Shown: positions 8,783 through 17,745, counted from the first letter of the stretch. The stretch is 64,000 nucleotides of DNA from Bradyrhizobium guangzhouense (GCF_004114955.1 NZ_CP030053.1:2852001-2916000); one strand, 5' to 3'. Program-made: numbers and translations. The notes: generated from the letters alone by a model not told the origin.

Positions 8783-10147
8783 ATGACGGCATCAGATGCG
8801 GGAACTGCGCCCTGGACAGGGCGACTGACCGGGGGCTCCGGGGTTTCCGTTCTGGTCGCGACCGCGATCGTCGTTGCCGACATGATCGGGGTCGGTGTGT
8901 TCACCAGCCTCGGCTTCCAGGTCAAGGATATCCCCTCGGGCTTCTCGATCCTCGCGCTGTGGACGGTCGGCGGCATCGTCGCATTGTGCGGGGTGTTCTC
9001 CTACAGCGAGCTGGGTGCGATGTTTCCGCGCTCGAGCGGCGAGTACAATTTCCTCGGCCGGGCCTATCACCCGGCCTTCGGTTTTCTCGCCGGCTGGGTC
9101 TCGGCGACAGTCGGTTTCGCAGCGCCTGTGGCGCTCGCGGCCATGGCTTTCGGCGAATACGCCAAGTCGGTCATACCCGATCTCCCGCCGATCCCACTTG
9201 CCATCGGCGTGGTGTGGCTGGTCTCGATCGTGCAACTGACGGGCGTGAGGCATTCGTCGACCTTTCAGCTGATCTCGACCATCCTCAAGGTCGTGCTGAT
9301 TGTCGCTTTCCTGATCGCCGGCTTCGTCATCGGTACGCCGCAGCCGATCTCCTTTGCGCCGCACGCGGGCGATCTCGCCCATATCGTGAGCGCGCCGTTC
9401 GCGATCGGGCTCGTCTTCGTGATGTACTCTTTTTCCGGCTGGAATGCCGCGACCTACATCATCGGCGAGATGAACACGCCGCAGCAGAGCCTGCCGCGCG
9501 CGCTGCTTACGGGCACGCTGATCGTGCTGGTGCTGTATGTCGCGCTCAATGCGGTGTTCCTCTACGCGACGCCAATCAGCGCGCTTGCGGGCCAGCTCGA
9601 TGTCGCAAGCGTCGCCGGCAGCGCTATTTTCGGTTCACTCGGAGGCCGGATCGTCGGGGCGATGATCTGCGTCGGCCTGATCTCCTCGATCAGCGCGATG
9701 ATGTGGATCGGCCCGCGCGTGATGATGACGATGGGGGAGGATATCCCGGCGCTGCGCGTGTTCTCGAAGCGATCGGTGAGCGGTGCGCCGGCCTACGCCA
9801 TCCTGTTTCAGCTCGCGGTCGCCAATCTGCTGCTGTTCACGCGCAGCTTCGAGGCGGTGCTCGACTTCATCCAGTTTGCGCTCTTGTTCTGCTCGTTCTT
9901 CACGGTGGCCGGCGTGATCAAGCTGCGCATCACCGATCCTGATTTGCCGCGGCCTTACCGTGCCTGGGGATACCCGTTCACTCCGCTCATTTTCCTGCTC
10001 GTGACCGCGTTCATGATGTACTACCTGTTGACCGAGCGGCCCGTGCAGTCGCTGTCGGGAATGCTCGTCATGCTCACGGGCCTGCTGATTTATGCTGTTT
10101 TCCGCAGGCGGCCGGTCGCCGCAGCCAATTCACACAATCGCGAATAG
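8783..10147 (+). CDS. APC family amino acid permease
   Basis: A 454-residue polytopic inner-membrane protein with about 12 hydrophobic segments and no soluble domain. Segment 1 includes MIGVGVFTSLGF near residue 34, the Gly-rich unwound helix that binds the amino-acid backbone in the amino acid-polyamine-organocation superfamily. Segment 6 has FVMYSFSGWNAATYIIGEM, also typical. The likely role is proton-coupled uptake or exchange of an amino acid; the substrate cannot be assigned. ATG 8783 has AAGGA about 9 nt upstream. The next gene starts 2 bp after the stop, so translation is probably coupled. Confidence 0.92.
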   Translation: MTASDAGTAPWTGRLTGGSGVSVLVATAIVVADMIGVGVFTSLGFQVKDIPSGFSILALWTVGGIVALCGVFSYSELGAMFPRSSGEYNFLGRAYHPAFGFLAGWVSATVGFAAPVALAAMAFGEYAKSVIPDLPPIPLAIGVVWLVSIVQLTGVRHSSTFQLISTILKVVLIVAFLIAGFVIGTPQPISFAPHAGDLAHIVSAPFAIGLVFVMYSFSGWNAATYIIGEMNTPQQSLPRALLTGTLIVLVLYVALNAVFLYATPISALAGQLDVASVAGSAIFGSLGGRIVGAMICVGLISSISAMMWIGPRVMMTMGEDIPALRVFSKRSVSGAPAYAILFQLAVANLLLFTRSFEAVLDFIQFALLFCSFFTVAGVIKLRITDPDLPRPYRAWGYPFTPLIFLLVTAFMMYYLLTERPVQSLSGMLVMLTGLLIYAVFRRRPVAAANSHNRE

Positions 10148-10149
10148 AT

Positions 10150-11364
10150 ATGCTTCGACCCATGAGACTAGCGGCCGTCGCTCTTGCCCTGCTGGCTGCG
10201 ACCATCTCGTCCGTGCGTGCGGCCGAGGTCACCTATGACGACACCGCGCGCTTCCTCGCGGGCATGCCGCCTTCGGCGGATTCGCCGCTGATGGCGCTTA
10301 CCGGGGACCCATCCTGGCAGCATCACGCAAAATTCTTCGATAGCGCCTTCGCCCAGCTCGAGCAGCGGCAGCTATCGAAGATCCGGAGCTGGTCCGACGT
10401 CAATCTCGCAGCGCCGCGGCCGACCATGTTTTATTTCTTCAGCGGCCCGGACTTCCTTTACGCCAACGCGTTCTACTCAAAGGCCAGCACCTATGTGCTG
10501 GGCGCGCTCGAGCCGGTCGGCGCGGTGCCTGATTTGACCAGGCTGTCGCGCGGCTCCGTCGATGCCGCGCTGTACAATGTCGAGCGCTCGCTCGGCTCGA
10601 TCCTGAGCTTTTCCTTCTTCATCACCAAGCAGATGAAGGTCGATCTGCACACGAACCAGGTCAACGGTACCTTGCCGATTCTCTACGTTTTCCTGGCGCG
10701 CTCCGGCAAAACCATCCGTAACGTCGAGATGGTCGCGCTCGACGACAAGGGCGGGGTACACATCGGCAACGACAATCCCGGGCCGAACGCCACGCGCGGC
10801 GTCCGCATCACCTACGCGGGCCCGGACGGTGAGGCGCGCACCCTGTATTATTTCTCGACCGATCTTTCCAATTCCGGGGCTCGCGTGGCCGGCTTCCTGA
10901 AATTCTGCGAGACGCTCGGGCCCGGCAACAGCCTGATCAAGAGCGCGTCCTATCTCTTGCACGCGGGCAATTTCACCGTCGCGCGCGACTGGCTGCTCGC
11001 CAACAGCGCGACCATCATCCAGGACGATTCCGGCATTCCGCTCGCCGATTACAATCCGCGGAAATGGCGTTTTTTCCCGTTCGGCCGCTATCTTGGTCCG
11101 ATCAACGAATTCCCCGGCCGCTATCAGGAGCGTTACGCCGAATTGTTCACGCGCGCCCAGCCCATCGATTTCGGCGTCGGCTATCGCTGGCGCACGCATG
11201 AGTCGAATTTGCTGCTGTCGGTGAAGGTCGCGGGGAGCGATGCGCTGCCCGCCGCGGAGGACACCTCGTCCGCCGAGCCGGCGCCGAAACCGCTGCGCCC
11301 CAAGCGGCCGCGTCCACCCGAGCCGATCCCGCCGCCGCCGGGACGATTTTTCTGGTTCCGCTAG
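10150..11364 (+). CDS. exported protein of unknown function
   Basis: A 404-residue protein with a Sec signal (LAAVALALLAATISSVRAAE). The mature part is of mixed alpha/beta character, with segments such as FYFFSGPDFLYANAFY and RVAGFLKFCETLG; the last 45 residues are Pro/Lys/Arg-rich (PPPPGRFFWFR at the end). I do not recognise a domain. Start 10150 lies 2 bp after the permease stop; ATG 10162 is an alternative that would also keep the signal. The tight spacing suggests co-expression with the permease, but no functional link is evident. Likely periplasmic. Confidence 0.8.
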   Translation: MLRPMRLAAVALALLAATISSVRAAEVTYDDTARFLAGMPPSADSPLMALTGDPSWQHHAKFFDSAFAQLEQRQLSKIRSWSDVNLAAPRPTMFYFFSGPDFLYANAFYSKASTYVLGALEPVGAVPDLTRLSRGSVDAALYNVERSLGSILSFSFFITKQMKVDLHTNQVNGTLPILYVFLARSGKTIRNVEMVALDDKGGVHIGNDNPGPNATRGVRITYAGPDGEARTLYYFSTDLSNSGARVAGFLKFCETLGPGNSLIKSASYLLHAGNFTVARDWLLANSATIIQDDSGIPLADYNPRKWRFFPFGRYLGPINEFPGRYQERYAELFTRAQPIDFGVGYRWRTHESNLLLSVKVAGSDALPAAEDTSSAEPAPKPLRPKRPRPPEPIPPPPGRFFWFR

Positions 11365-11577
11365 CTACCAGCGCGCGCTCTGGCTGGGCACGATGAATGC
11401 TGTCGTGCTTGGCGGCGTTGCGAGGCTTGTTGCCAGATACCACCCGGAGCCGAGGACCAGCACCAGCAGCGCGACAATCGCGATCATGTCGACGGTACGG
11501 GGATCATGATCCCTGGGATTGAAGCTAAGATGTAAGCCAGGCCTCAAATGAAAATGATGGCTGATTTTCCAGCGCAT
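11365..11577 (-). CDS. small single-span membrane protein
   Basis: A 70-residue protein with one hydrophobic segment (MIAIVALLVLVLGSGWYLATSLA) preceded by a His/Arg-rich cytoplasmic part. GGAGG lies about 8 nt before ATG 11577, which makes this start better than 11604. It converges on the preceding exported protein with its stop directly after that gene. No known family recognised. Confidence 0.7.
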   Translation of the reverse strand: MRWKISHHFHLRPGLHLSFNPRDHDPRTVDMIAIVALLVLVLGSGWYLATSLATPPSTTAFIVPSQSARW

Positions 11578-11668
11578 TGTTTTTTCCTCCCGCGGGAGCG
11601 TCACAACAACGCGAGGACGAAGTTCCGGTTCCGCTCAGAGCAGCGATGCGCGGAGCGCCGCAGCAAGC

Positions 11669-12007
11669 TTACGAAGCGTTGACACCGCGCCAGCGGCCGT
11701 AGCGCCAGGGCAAATACCAGCGCGCACCGCGCGGCGCAGCGAGGGGCACGTTGTCGATGCCTGACGTGCCGAAAGGGTTGCAGCGCAATAGCCGGGCCAC
11801 CGTCATCCAGCCGCCGGCCCAGAGTCCGAAGCGCTCGATGGCCTCATCGCCGTAGACGGAGCAGGTCGGCAGATGACGGCAGTTGTAGCCGACCAGCGGC
11901 GACAGCGTATGCCGGTAGAGCCAGATCAGCGCGCGGCCGAACCTGCGCGGCAGTCGCAGCGCTTCGGCGATGGGTGCGGAGCAGTGCTCGCAGGCTGAGT
12001 GCTTCAT
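11669..12007 (-). CDS. yidD: membrane protein insertion efficiency factor YidD
   Basis: A 112-residue protein with the diagnostic core: ALIWLYRHTLSPLVG, then NCRHLPTCSVYGDEAI, then ARLLRCNPF. The Cys residues and the amphipathic basic N-terminus are family hallmarks. YidD acts at the inner face of the membrane and assists YidC-dependent insertion. In many genomes it sits in the rpmH-rnpA-yidC cluster; here it is alone, as is usual in rhizobia. The length is slightly above that of the E. coli protein because of both terminal extensions. Confidence 0.93.
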   Translation of the reverse strand: MKHSACEHCSAPIAEALRLPRRFGRALIWLYRHTLSPLVGYNCRHLPTCSVYGDEAIERFGLWAGGWMTVARLLRCNPFGTSGIDNVPLAAPRGARWYLPWRYGRWRGVNAS

Positions 12008-12236
12008 ATGCGATGTGCCGACATCCTGTGCGCGCTAATGCTCGGTTCCAACGCGGGGAACAGCGGGCTGTTGTACGCGCGCCATATTTTGCCTGCTTTC
12101 AGGGAGCAGTGCAGCAAGTACCTATGGACGATCTGTATTCCCCCGGATACCATTTTTGTGACGTTCATGTGTAGACTCGCGGGAACATGATACGGGGCTT
12201 GCCTGAATCGCTTTGGGGCTTGGGGAAGGAACCAGT

Positions 12237-13139
12237 TTGAAAGTTCACAGGTCGCTCAATCTTCGCGGCTGGTTGCTGGTGGGAACCGCCGCTTGTGGAG
12301 TCGTGTTGGCGGGCGCCATCGCGACCTTTGGTTCGCCAGCCAGCGCTGGCGCCTCGCTCGAAGAGCGCAAGCTCCCGATGAAGTTTGGCTGGGTGGCCTG
12401 CGAGCCCAATTGCCGCGGCTGGGTCAGCGCGGTCGGCATTATCACTGCGGATACACCGAAAGACTTCGATGACTTCGCTCGCGGCCGGCAGCTCGGCGGC
12501 GCCACAGTGGTGCTCGACTCCAGCGGCGGTTCCGTCAACGACGCGATTTCGCTTGGCCGGCGCTTCCGCAATCTCGGTCTGCTGACCACCGTCGGCATCA
12601 CGCAGCAGAACGGCGGCGGGAAGGGCGCCCGTCCGACTGTCGCTTCGGAGGCCTACTGCGAGTCCATGTGCGTGTTCCTGCTTCTGGCGGGCAAGAAGCG
12701 CTACGTGCCCGATGCAGCCCATGTCCGCGTCCACCAGATCTGGATGGGCGACCGCGCCGACGACGCCAAGGCGGCAAGCTACAGTGCGCAGGATTTGATG
12801 ATCGTGGAACGCGACATTGGCCGGCTGGCCAAATACACCTTCGACATGGGCGGGGCCGGGGACCTGCTGTCGCTCGCGCTGAACGTGCCGCCCTGGGAAG
12901 ATCTGCATGAGCTCGATGCGTCCGAGCTGAAGCTGACCAATCTCGTGACGACCGATCTGGTGTCCGATGTGCTGCCGCATGCGGACGTCACTGCACCTGC
13001 AATGGCGGAGCTTGCACCAAAGACGCAGGCGAGGTTCGGCGAGGAGTCGGAGCCGCAGCCTGCCAAGTCGACCAAGACGGCTGAAGCGCTGGTCCCGACC
13101 GGGGGTGTGGCGACGCCGGCCGCAACGTCCCAGAAGTAA
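12237..13139 (+). CDS. ClpP/crotonase-like periplasmic protein
   Basis: A 300-residue exported protein. After the signal (WLLVGTAACGVVLAGAIA) comes a core resembling the ClpP/crotonase fold: VVLDSSGGSVNDAISLGRR corresponds to the oxyanion-strand region of ClpP-like peptidases, YCESMCVFLLLAG places a Ser between two Cys at the nucleophile position, and HVRVHQIWMG supplies a His. The C-terminal 60 residues are Pro/Ala-rich and probably disordered. Alphaproteobacteria carry many such predicted periplasmic proteins of unproven activity. TTG 12237 is preferred over 12213 because GGGGAAGGA lies about 7 nt upstream. Confidence 0.75.
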   Translation: MKVHRSLNLRGWLLVGTAACGVVLAGAIATFGSPASAGASLEERKLPMKFGWVACEPNCRGWVSAVGIITADTPKDFDDFARGRQLGGATVVLDSSGGSVNDAISLGRRFRNLGLLTTVGITQQNGGGKGARPTVASEAYCESMCVFLLLAGKKRYVPDAAHVRVHQIWMGDRADDAKAASYSAQDLMIVERDIGRLAKYTFDMGGAGDLLSLALNVPPWEDLHELDASELKLTNLVTTDLVSDVLPHADVTAPAMAELAPKTQARFGEESEPQPAKSTKTAEALVPTGGVATPAATSQK

Positions 13140-13150
13140 GAGCCCCAGTC

Positions 13151-13606
13151 TCAGGCTTGGACAGTCGCCGGCTGCTTCGTCTTGGCCTCGATCTGGCCGA
13201 TCGCATCGACCACGGCATCAAAGGTCAAGAGCGTGGAGGCGTGACGCGCTTTGTAGTCGCGGACCGGCTCGAGGAATTTGATCTCTTCCCATTTGCCTTC
13301 AGGAGGAGCGCCGTTTTCCTTGAGCATCTTGCGAACGGTTTCGCGTAACTCACGGAGTTCGCTCGCAGTCGAGCCAACCACGTGACTTGCCATGATGGAC
13401 GAAGAAGCCTGTCCCAGCGCGCACGCCTTCACGTCATGCGCGAAGTCGGTGACGGTGTCGCCCTCCATCTTGAGGTCGATCTTCACGGTCGAGCCGCACA
13501 GCTTGGAATGGGCAGTAGCGGTGGCGTCGGGGTCCGACAACCGTCCGAGGCGCGGAATATTCCCGGCCAGCTCGATGATCCGCTTGTTATAAATGTCGTT
13601 CAGCAT
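13151..13606 (-). CDS. IscU/SufU-like iron-sulfur scaffold
   Basis: A 151-residue protein of the IscU/NifU N-terminal family: LNDIYNKRIIELAGN at the start, SKLCGSTVKIDL with Cys37, and VKACALGQASSSIMAS with Cys62. In characterised scaffolds a third Cys follows in the C-terminal helix; here the matching stretch is YKARHASTLLTFDAV, with His122-Ala123 and no Cys. This suggests a lineage-specific variant that may bind a cluster or zinc differently. It diverges from folE across about 240 bp, an arrangement familiar from rhizobia. Its role in cluster assembly is inferred. Confidence 0.85.
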   Translation of the reverse strand: MLNDIYNKRIIELAGNIPRLGRLSDPDATATAHSKLCGSTVKIDLKMEGDTVTDFAHDVKACALGQASSSIMASHVVGSTASELRELRETVRKMLKENGAPPEGKWEEIKFLEPVRDYKARHASTLLTFDAVVDAIGQIEAKTKQPATVQA

Positions 13607-13848
13607 GTGATGGAGTCCAGGACTTCCGGGCCGGATCGGCCTTGGCGTGCGCCGCCCACGGTCCTATATAAGGGCGGAACTGGCGGAAAAACAGTCCGGC
13701 GGCGCGTTGGCGGTGATCCAGATCTGCGCGGCCGGCGTTATTGGCAAGTAGGATTTTTCGTCAAAACTGTTCTCTTCAGGCGTCCGGCGGCTTGTCCGCC
13801 CCGTCTGCCGGTGACACCCCGGCCGCAAGGCCGTCGAACGGAGAAGAT

Positions 13849-14541
13849 ATGGACGCCGCAATCAAATCCATCCGCCCAAGCAAGCCCTCCGACCGGCAGC
13901 CCGAGAGCCGTCCGGCTGAGCTTGACCCTGCCGAATTCCTCGCGGCCGCCGTCCGCGCCGATCAGCCGCGCCCCGCGCGTGCCCAGGCGGAAGCGGCCGT
14001 GAAGACCCTGCTCGCCTATATCGGCGAGAATACCGAGCGCGAGGGCCTGCTGGACACGCCGCGTCGCGTGGTCGAGGCATTCGACGAGCTCTATCAGGGC
14101 TATCACCAGTGCCCGGCCGAGGTGCTTGACCGCACTTTCGGCGAGACGGCCGGCTACGACGACTTCGTGCTGGTGCGGGACATTGAGTTCACCTCGCAGT
14201 GCGAACACCACATGATGCCGTTCTACGGCAAGGCGCACATTGCCTATACGCCGGTGGAGCGCGTCGTCGGACTGTCCAAGCTCGCCCGCCTGACCGACAT
14301 CTTCGCCCGGCGGCTCCAGACCCAGGAGCATCTGACGGCGCAGATCGCAGCCGCGATCGACGAGATCCTCAAGCCGCGGGGCGTTGCCGTCCTGATCGAG
14401 GCCGAGCATACCTGCATGTCGGTGCGTGGCGTCGCCAAGCACGGCGCCTCCACCTTCACCAGCCGCTACACCGGCATGTTCCGCGACAATCCGGCGGAGC
14501 AGGCCCGTTTCCTGTCCATGGTGCGAGGCATGACGCGCTGA
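13849..14541 (+). CDS. folE: GTP cyclohydrolase I
   Basis: A 230-residue enzyme that converts GTP to 7,8-dihydroneopterin triphosphate, the first step of folate synthesis (and of queuosine in some bacteria). The zinc site is complete: C118 and H121 in QCEHHMMPF and C189 in [22 protein letters not shown] is the family C-terminal signature. ATG 13849 has GGAGAA 5 nt upstream and gives a normal length; the frame is open back to 13741 but without a ribosome site there. Residues 1-45 are variable and probably disordered. hisI follows 27 bp later on the same strand, so the two likely share a transcript. Confidence 0.97.
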   Translation: MDAAIKSIRPSKPSDRQPESRPAELDPAEFLAAAVRADQPRPARAQAEAAVKTLLAYIGENTEREGLLDTPRRVVEAFDELYQGYHQCPAEVLDRTFGETAGYDDFVLVRDIEFTSQCEHHMMPFYGKAHIAYTPVERVVGLSKLARLTDIFARRLQTQEHLTAQIAAAIDEILKPRGVAVLIEAEHTCMSVRGVAKHGASTFTSRYTGMFRDNPAEQARFLSMVRGMTR

Positions 14542-14568
14542 CCTCGCGAATAACCGGCGAGATTCGTC

Positions 14569-14991
14569 GTGTCCGCTCACTCCCATGAGATCGAGGAAGG
14601 TCTTGCCTTCCTTCCCAAGTTCGATGCCGCCGGCCTCGTGACCTGCGTGGCGACGGACGTTGCCACCGGCGATGTGCTGATGGTCGCGTACATGAATGAC
14701 GAGGCGCTGCGCAAGACCATTGCCACGGGTGAAGTCTGGTATTTCAGCCGCTCGCGCAATGCCTTGTGGCGAAAAGGTGAGACCTCAGGTCAGACCCAGC
14801 GCGTGGTCGAGATCCGCACCGATTGCGACCAGGATGCAATCTGGCTTCGCGTCGAGCAGATCGGCGCGGCATGCCACACCGGCCGCCGGTCCTGCTTCTA
14901 TCGCAAGGTCGAGGCCAAGGATGGTGGTGCGACTCTGGTGTTCGTGGATGCGGACAGGCTGTTCGATCCGAGCGCGGTTTATAAGAATTAG
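14569..14991 (+). CDS. hisI: phosphoribosyl-AMP cyclohydrolase
   Basis: A 140-residue monofunctional HisI that hydrolyses the adenine ring of PR-AMP in histidine biosynthesis. Metal-site residues are all present: D85-C86-D87-D89 in TDCDQDAIW (magnesium and zinc) plus C102-H103 and C109 in [28 protein letters not shown] is the substrate-binding stretch. No HisE domain is fused, as expected in alphaproteobacteria where hisE is separate. GTG 14569 is used as start, with GGCGAGA about 7 nt before it. Placed directly after folE. Confidence 0.96.
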   Translation: MSAHSHEIEEGLAFLPKFDAAGLVTCVATDVATGDVLMVAYMNDEALRKTIATGEVWYFSRSRNALWRKGETSGQTQRVVEIRTDCDQDAIWLRVEQIGAACHTGRRSCFYRKVEAKDGGATLVFVDADRLFDPSAVYKN

Positions 14992-14997
14992 GAGCTT

Positions 14998-15035
14998 GTC
15001 ATTCCGGGGCGCGCGTAGCGCGAGCCCGGAATGAC
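14998..15035. repeat. REP-like palindrome
   Basis: Perfect 11-bp arms (GTCATTCCGGG at 14998-15008, its complement at 15025-15035) around a GCGCG-rich centre. It sits 7 bp after the hisI stop. This sequence type recurs between genes in Bradyrhizobium, as I recall it. It could end or stabilise the folE-hisI transcript. Confidence 0.75.
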
Positions 15036-15060
15036 TTGGGGGATGGGGCGATCCGCCAAA

Positions 15061-15079
15061 TTAACCCCGCATTAACCAT
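15061..15079. promoter_or_regulatory. CtrA-like box TTAA-N7-TTAA
   Basis: TTAA at 15061 and TTAA at 15072 with exactly 7 bp between, the second extending to TTAACCAT. This is the binding pattern of the alphaproteobacterial cell-cycle regulator CtrA. It lies about 75 bp before the start of the transglycosylase gene, a plausible promoter position. Binding is inferred from pattern only. Confidence 0.5.
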
Positions 15080-15151
15080 AAGTGTCCAGGGTGGATCAGG
15101 CGTCCGAATTGCCGGCGCCGCTCAACGCCACGCGGGCCGGGCACCCCCATC

Positions 15152-16159
15152 ATGTCGGTCGACAATTCCAGTGCCTCGCAGACGGCCGCAACGGATGGTG
15201 CCCGCCGCGTCGCCGGCGCGATCAAGCAGGCCTCGAACCAGACCGGCGTCAGTTTCGAATACATGCTGACGACCGCCAAGATGGAATCGGATTTCGATCC
15301 ATCGGCTGGCGCGACCACGTCGTCCGCCCACGGCCTCTATCAGTTCATCGACCAGACCTGGCTCGGCACGGTGAAGGAGGCGGGCCCCCAGCTCGGCTAT
15401 GGCAATTATTCCGACGCCATTACGAAGACTTCGTCGGGCAGCTACACCGTCGACGATCCCTTTATGAAGCGGTCGATTATGAAGCTGCGCGACGATCCGC
15501 AGGCCGCGTCCAGCATGGCGGCCGCGCTGACGCAATCCAACAGCTTCAAGCTCACCGGCCTGCTCGGTCGCAGGCCGTCCGACAGCGAGCTCTATATGGC
15601 GCATTTCATGGGTGTCGGCGGCGCGGCGAAACTGATCGCCAATGCCGAGGACAATCCTCAAGCCGTCGGTGCGCGACTGTTTCCCAACGCTGCATCCGCC
15701 AACCGCTCGATCTTCTACGCCAAGGACGGCCGCGCGCGCAGCGTCTCTGAAGTCTATTCGGTGCTGAATGCGCGCTACGCCAGCGCGTCGAACGCGAAGT
15801 CGACGCGCAGCGCGATGGCGATGTATGGCGACACACCGTCGACCACACAGGTCGCCGCCACCAACGGCGTGCAGCCGATGGTCAACAGCGCCGCCTATCT
15901 TCAGACCTTTCCGGATGCGCGTAGCGTGACGCCGGTGCGCGCAACATCGTCAACCACACTCGCCGATAACTCGCCGGTCACGCCGGCCTTCCGCTCGATC
16001 TATCAGCCCGGCGACGCGACGCAGCCGGTCTCGACCACGGTGCAGAAATTGTGGGGCAACAACGCCTCGCTCACGTCAGTCGCCTCGGCGACGCCAGACG
16101 TGCGCCCGCCGCAGCCGCTCGATCTCTTCAGCGATCGCAGCGGCACATACTCGAGCTAA
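15152..16159 (+). CDS. lytic transglycosylase-like (SLT) protein
   Basis: A 335-residue protein. Residues 17-200 hold a lysozyme-like SLT domain: AKMESDFDP places the catalytic Glu at residue 45, followed by SSAHGLYQFIDQTWL, the usual Gly-Leu-X-Gln-Phe block, and ELYMAHFMGVGGAAKLI further on. Such enzymes cut glycan strands of murein to let large structures through. No Sec signal is visible, so export might use a flagellar or other secretion route, as for similar rhizobial proteins. Residues 200-335 are Ser/Thr/Pro-rich and probably disordered. A CtrA-like box lies upstream, consistent with cell-cycle or motility control. Confidence 0.85.
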   Translation: MSVDNSSASQTAATDGARRVAGAIKQASNQTGVSFEYMLTTAKMESDFDPSAGATTSSAHGLYQFIDQTWLGTVKEAGPQLGYGNYSDAITKTSSGSYTVDDPFMKRSIMKLRDDPQAASSMAAALTQSNSFKLTGLLGRRPSDSELYMAHFMGVGGAAKLIANAEDNPQAVGARLFPNAASANRSIFYAKDGRARSVSEVYSVLNARYASASNAKSTRSAMAMYGDTPSTTQVAATNGVQPMVNSAAYLQTFPDARSVTPVRATSSTTLADNSPVTPAFRSIYQPGDATQPVSTTVQKLWGNNASLTSVASATPDVRPPQPLDLFSDRSGTYSS

Positions 16160-16170
16160 TATCCTCGACT

Positions 16171-16304
16171 GTGTCCCGGACGCGCTGCAGCGTGAAACGC
16201 TGCTGCGCAGAGCCGGGACCCGATCAACAATCACCGCTCTCCAAATTATGGGCGCCGGCTCTGCGGCGCATCGCTAAGAGGCGCAGCACTGCGTCCGGGG
16301 CACG
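16171..16304. repeat. imperfect inverted-repeat element, about 134 bp
   Basis: The left part (GTCCCGGACGCGCTGCAGCG then GCTGCTGCGCAGAGCCGG) is mirrored on the right (GCCGGCTCTGCGGCGCATCG then CAGCACTGCGTCCGGGGCAC), so the RNA would fold into a long interrupted hairpin. I recognise this type as a dispersed Bradyrhizobium intergenic element; copy number cannot be seen here. It follows the transglycosylase stop by 11 bp. Confidence 0.7.
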
Positions 16305-16449
16305 GATGCGGTGGCAATTTTGATCTTAACAAATCATCAATAAAACCAGCCAGTTATGGTGAACGCTTTGTTAAGCGTCGTGGTTTATTTTGTATTGCAG
16401 GTGACATCCAGTCACCGCCACGTTTTTCGTTGCGTAAGCCGGAAGCTCC

Positions 16450-17625
16450 ATGATTGTTCGGCAGTTCATCAATTGGATCAGGACCGCGCCTGCGGGTGAG
16501 CGGGCGGAGGCGACGCGGGCCTTGGCCCGGGCCTGGTTGATTTCAGACCTTTCCCATGACGACCGCGTCGCCGCCGAAGGCGCGCTCTTGATGCTGCTCG
16601 ACGATCCGTCGCCGCTGGTGCGGCAGGCGATGGCCGAGGCCTTTGCGCGCAGCACGGATGCGCCGGCCTCGATCGTACGGGCGTTGTCGGCGGACCAGCC
16701 GACGGTGGCGCTTCCCGTGCTCGAACATTCGCCGCTGCTGATCGATGCCGATCTCGTCGACATCGTCGCGACCGGCAACGACGAGGTGCAATGCGCGGTC
16801 GCACGTCGCATCAACCTGCCGGTCTCGGTCTGCGCTGCCGTCGCCGAGGTCGGCTGCGCGGCCGCGGCCCTCGAACTGATCGAAAATCCCCACGCAGAGC
16901 TCGCCCCGTTCTCCTGGACGCGCATCGTCGAGCGTCACGGCCATCTCGCCGCGATCCGCGAGGCGATGCTGGTGCTGGACGATATTCCGGCCGCAACGCG
17001 CGCAGCGCTCGTGGCAAAACTCTCCGATACGCTGGCCCAGTTCGTCGTCGCGCGCAACTGGCTGAGCGCCGATCGCGCCGAGCGCATGACGATCGAGGCG
17101 CGCGACCGCTCCACCATGAACATCGCGGCGCGCTCGCGCGGCGATGACATGCAGGGCCTGGTGAAGCACCTGCGTGTCACCGGTCAGCTCACCGCGGGCC
17201 TGATCCTGCGCGCGCTGCTGTCGAGCAATCTCGACCTGTTCGATGCCGCGCTGGCGGAGCTCTCCGATCTGCCGTTGGCGCGTGTCTCAGCTCTGCTGCA
17301 CGATCGCGGCGGCAACAGCCTGCATGCGTTGCTCCGCCGCGCCGGATTACCCGAGGCGACCTTCGCCGCGTTCCAGGTCGCGCTCGATGCCTGCCACGAG
17401 CAGGGCTATGTCGATACCGACGACACCGCGGCACGTTTGCGCCGGCGCATGGTCGAGCGCGTGCTTACCCACTGCGAGAGCGATCGCGGCGCCACCGAGC
17501 CGCTGATGATCCTGCTGCGCCGCTTCGCCACCGAATCCGCACGCGAGGAGGCGCGGCTGTTCTGCGACGAAGTCGTCGCGGATGACGCGGTCGATCCGGC
17601 GTATGACGATCTGATCGCGGCGTAA
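16450..17625 (+). CDS. DUF2336 domain-containing protein
   Basis: A 391-residue all-helical soluble protein. The pattern of repeated short helices (SHDDRVAAEGALLMLLDDPSPLVRQ, then LVDIVATGNDEVQCAVARR) is HEAT-like and matches the DUF2336 family, restricted largely to alphaproteobacteria. No catalytic motif is seen. Its biochemical role is unknown; members often lie near two-component or chemotaxis-like genes, as here, where an Hpt protein and a receiver protein follow on the opposite strand. ATG 16450 is preceded by GGAAGCTCC. It converges with the Hpt gene across a palindrome-rich gap. Confidence 0.85.
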   Translation: MIVRQFINWIRTAPAGERAEATRALARAWLISDLSHDDRVAAEGALLMLLDDPSPLVRQAMAEAFARSTDAPASIVRALSADQPTVALPVLEHSPLLIDADLVDIVATGNDEVQCAVARRINLPVSVCAAVAEVGCAAAALELIENPHAELAPFSWTRIVERHGHLAAIREAMLVLDDIPAATRAALVAKLSDTLAQFVVARNWLSADRAERMTIEARDRSTMNIAARSRGDDMQGLVKHLRVTGQLTAGLILRALLSSNLDLFDAALAELSDLPLARVSALLHDRGGNSLHALLRRAGLPEATFAAFQVALDACHEQGYVDTDDTAARLRRRMVERVLTHCESDRGATEPLMILLRRFATESAREEARLFCDEVVADDAVDPAYDDLIAA

Positions 17626-17635
17626 CGAGACGGCG

Positions 17636-17728
17636 TAGGGTGGATTAGCCGAAGGCGTAATCCACCTCTTCTTTCAAGGCGGATAGAGAAGTGGTGGGTT
17701 ACGCTGCGCTAACCCGCCCCACAATCTT
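17636..17728. repeat. paired palindromes in a convergent gap
   Basis: Two adjacent hairpins. The first is GGTGGATTAGCC/GGCGTAATCCACC (about 17639-17667). The second is GTGGGTTACGC/CGCTAACCCGC (about 17693-17717). Both contain the GGTGG-TTA core and are near-complements of each other, so a larger fold is also possible. Position between the convergent DUF2336 and Hpt genes suggests use as a two-way terminator; the sequence also resembles a dispersed Bradyrhizobium repeat. Confidence 0.6.
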
Positions 17729-17745
17729 CGCAATGACGAGGCGAG

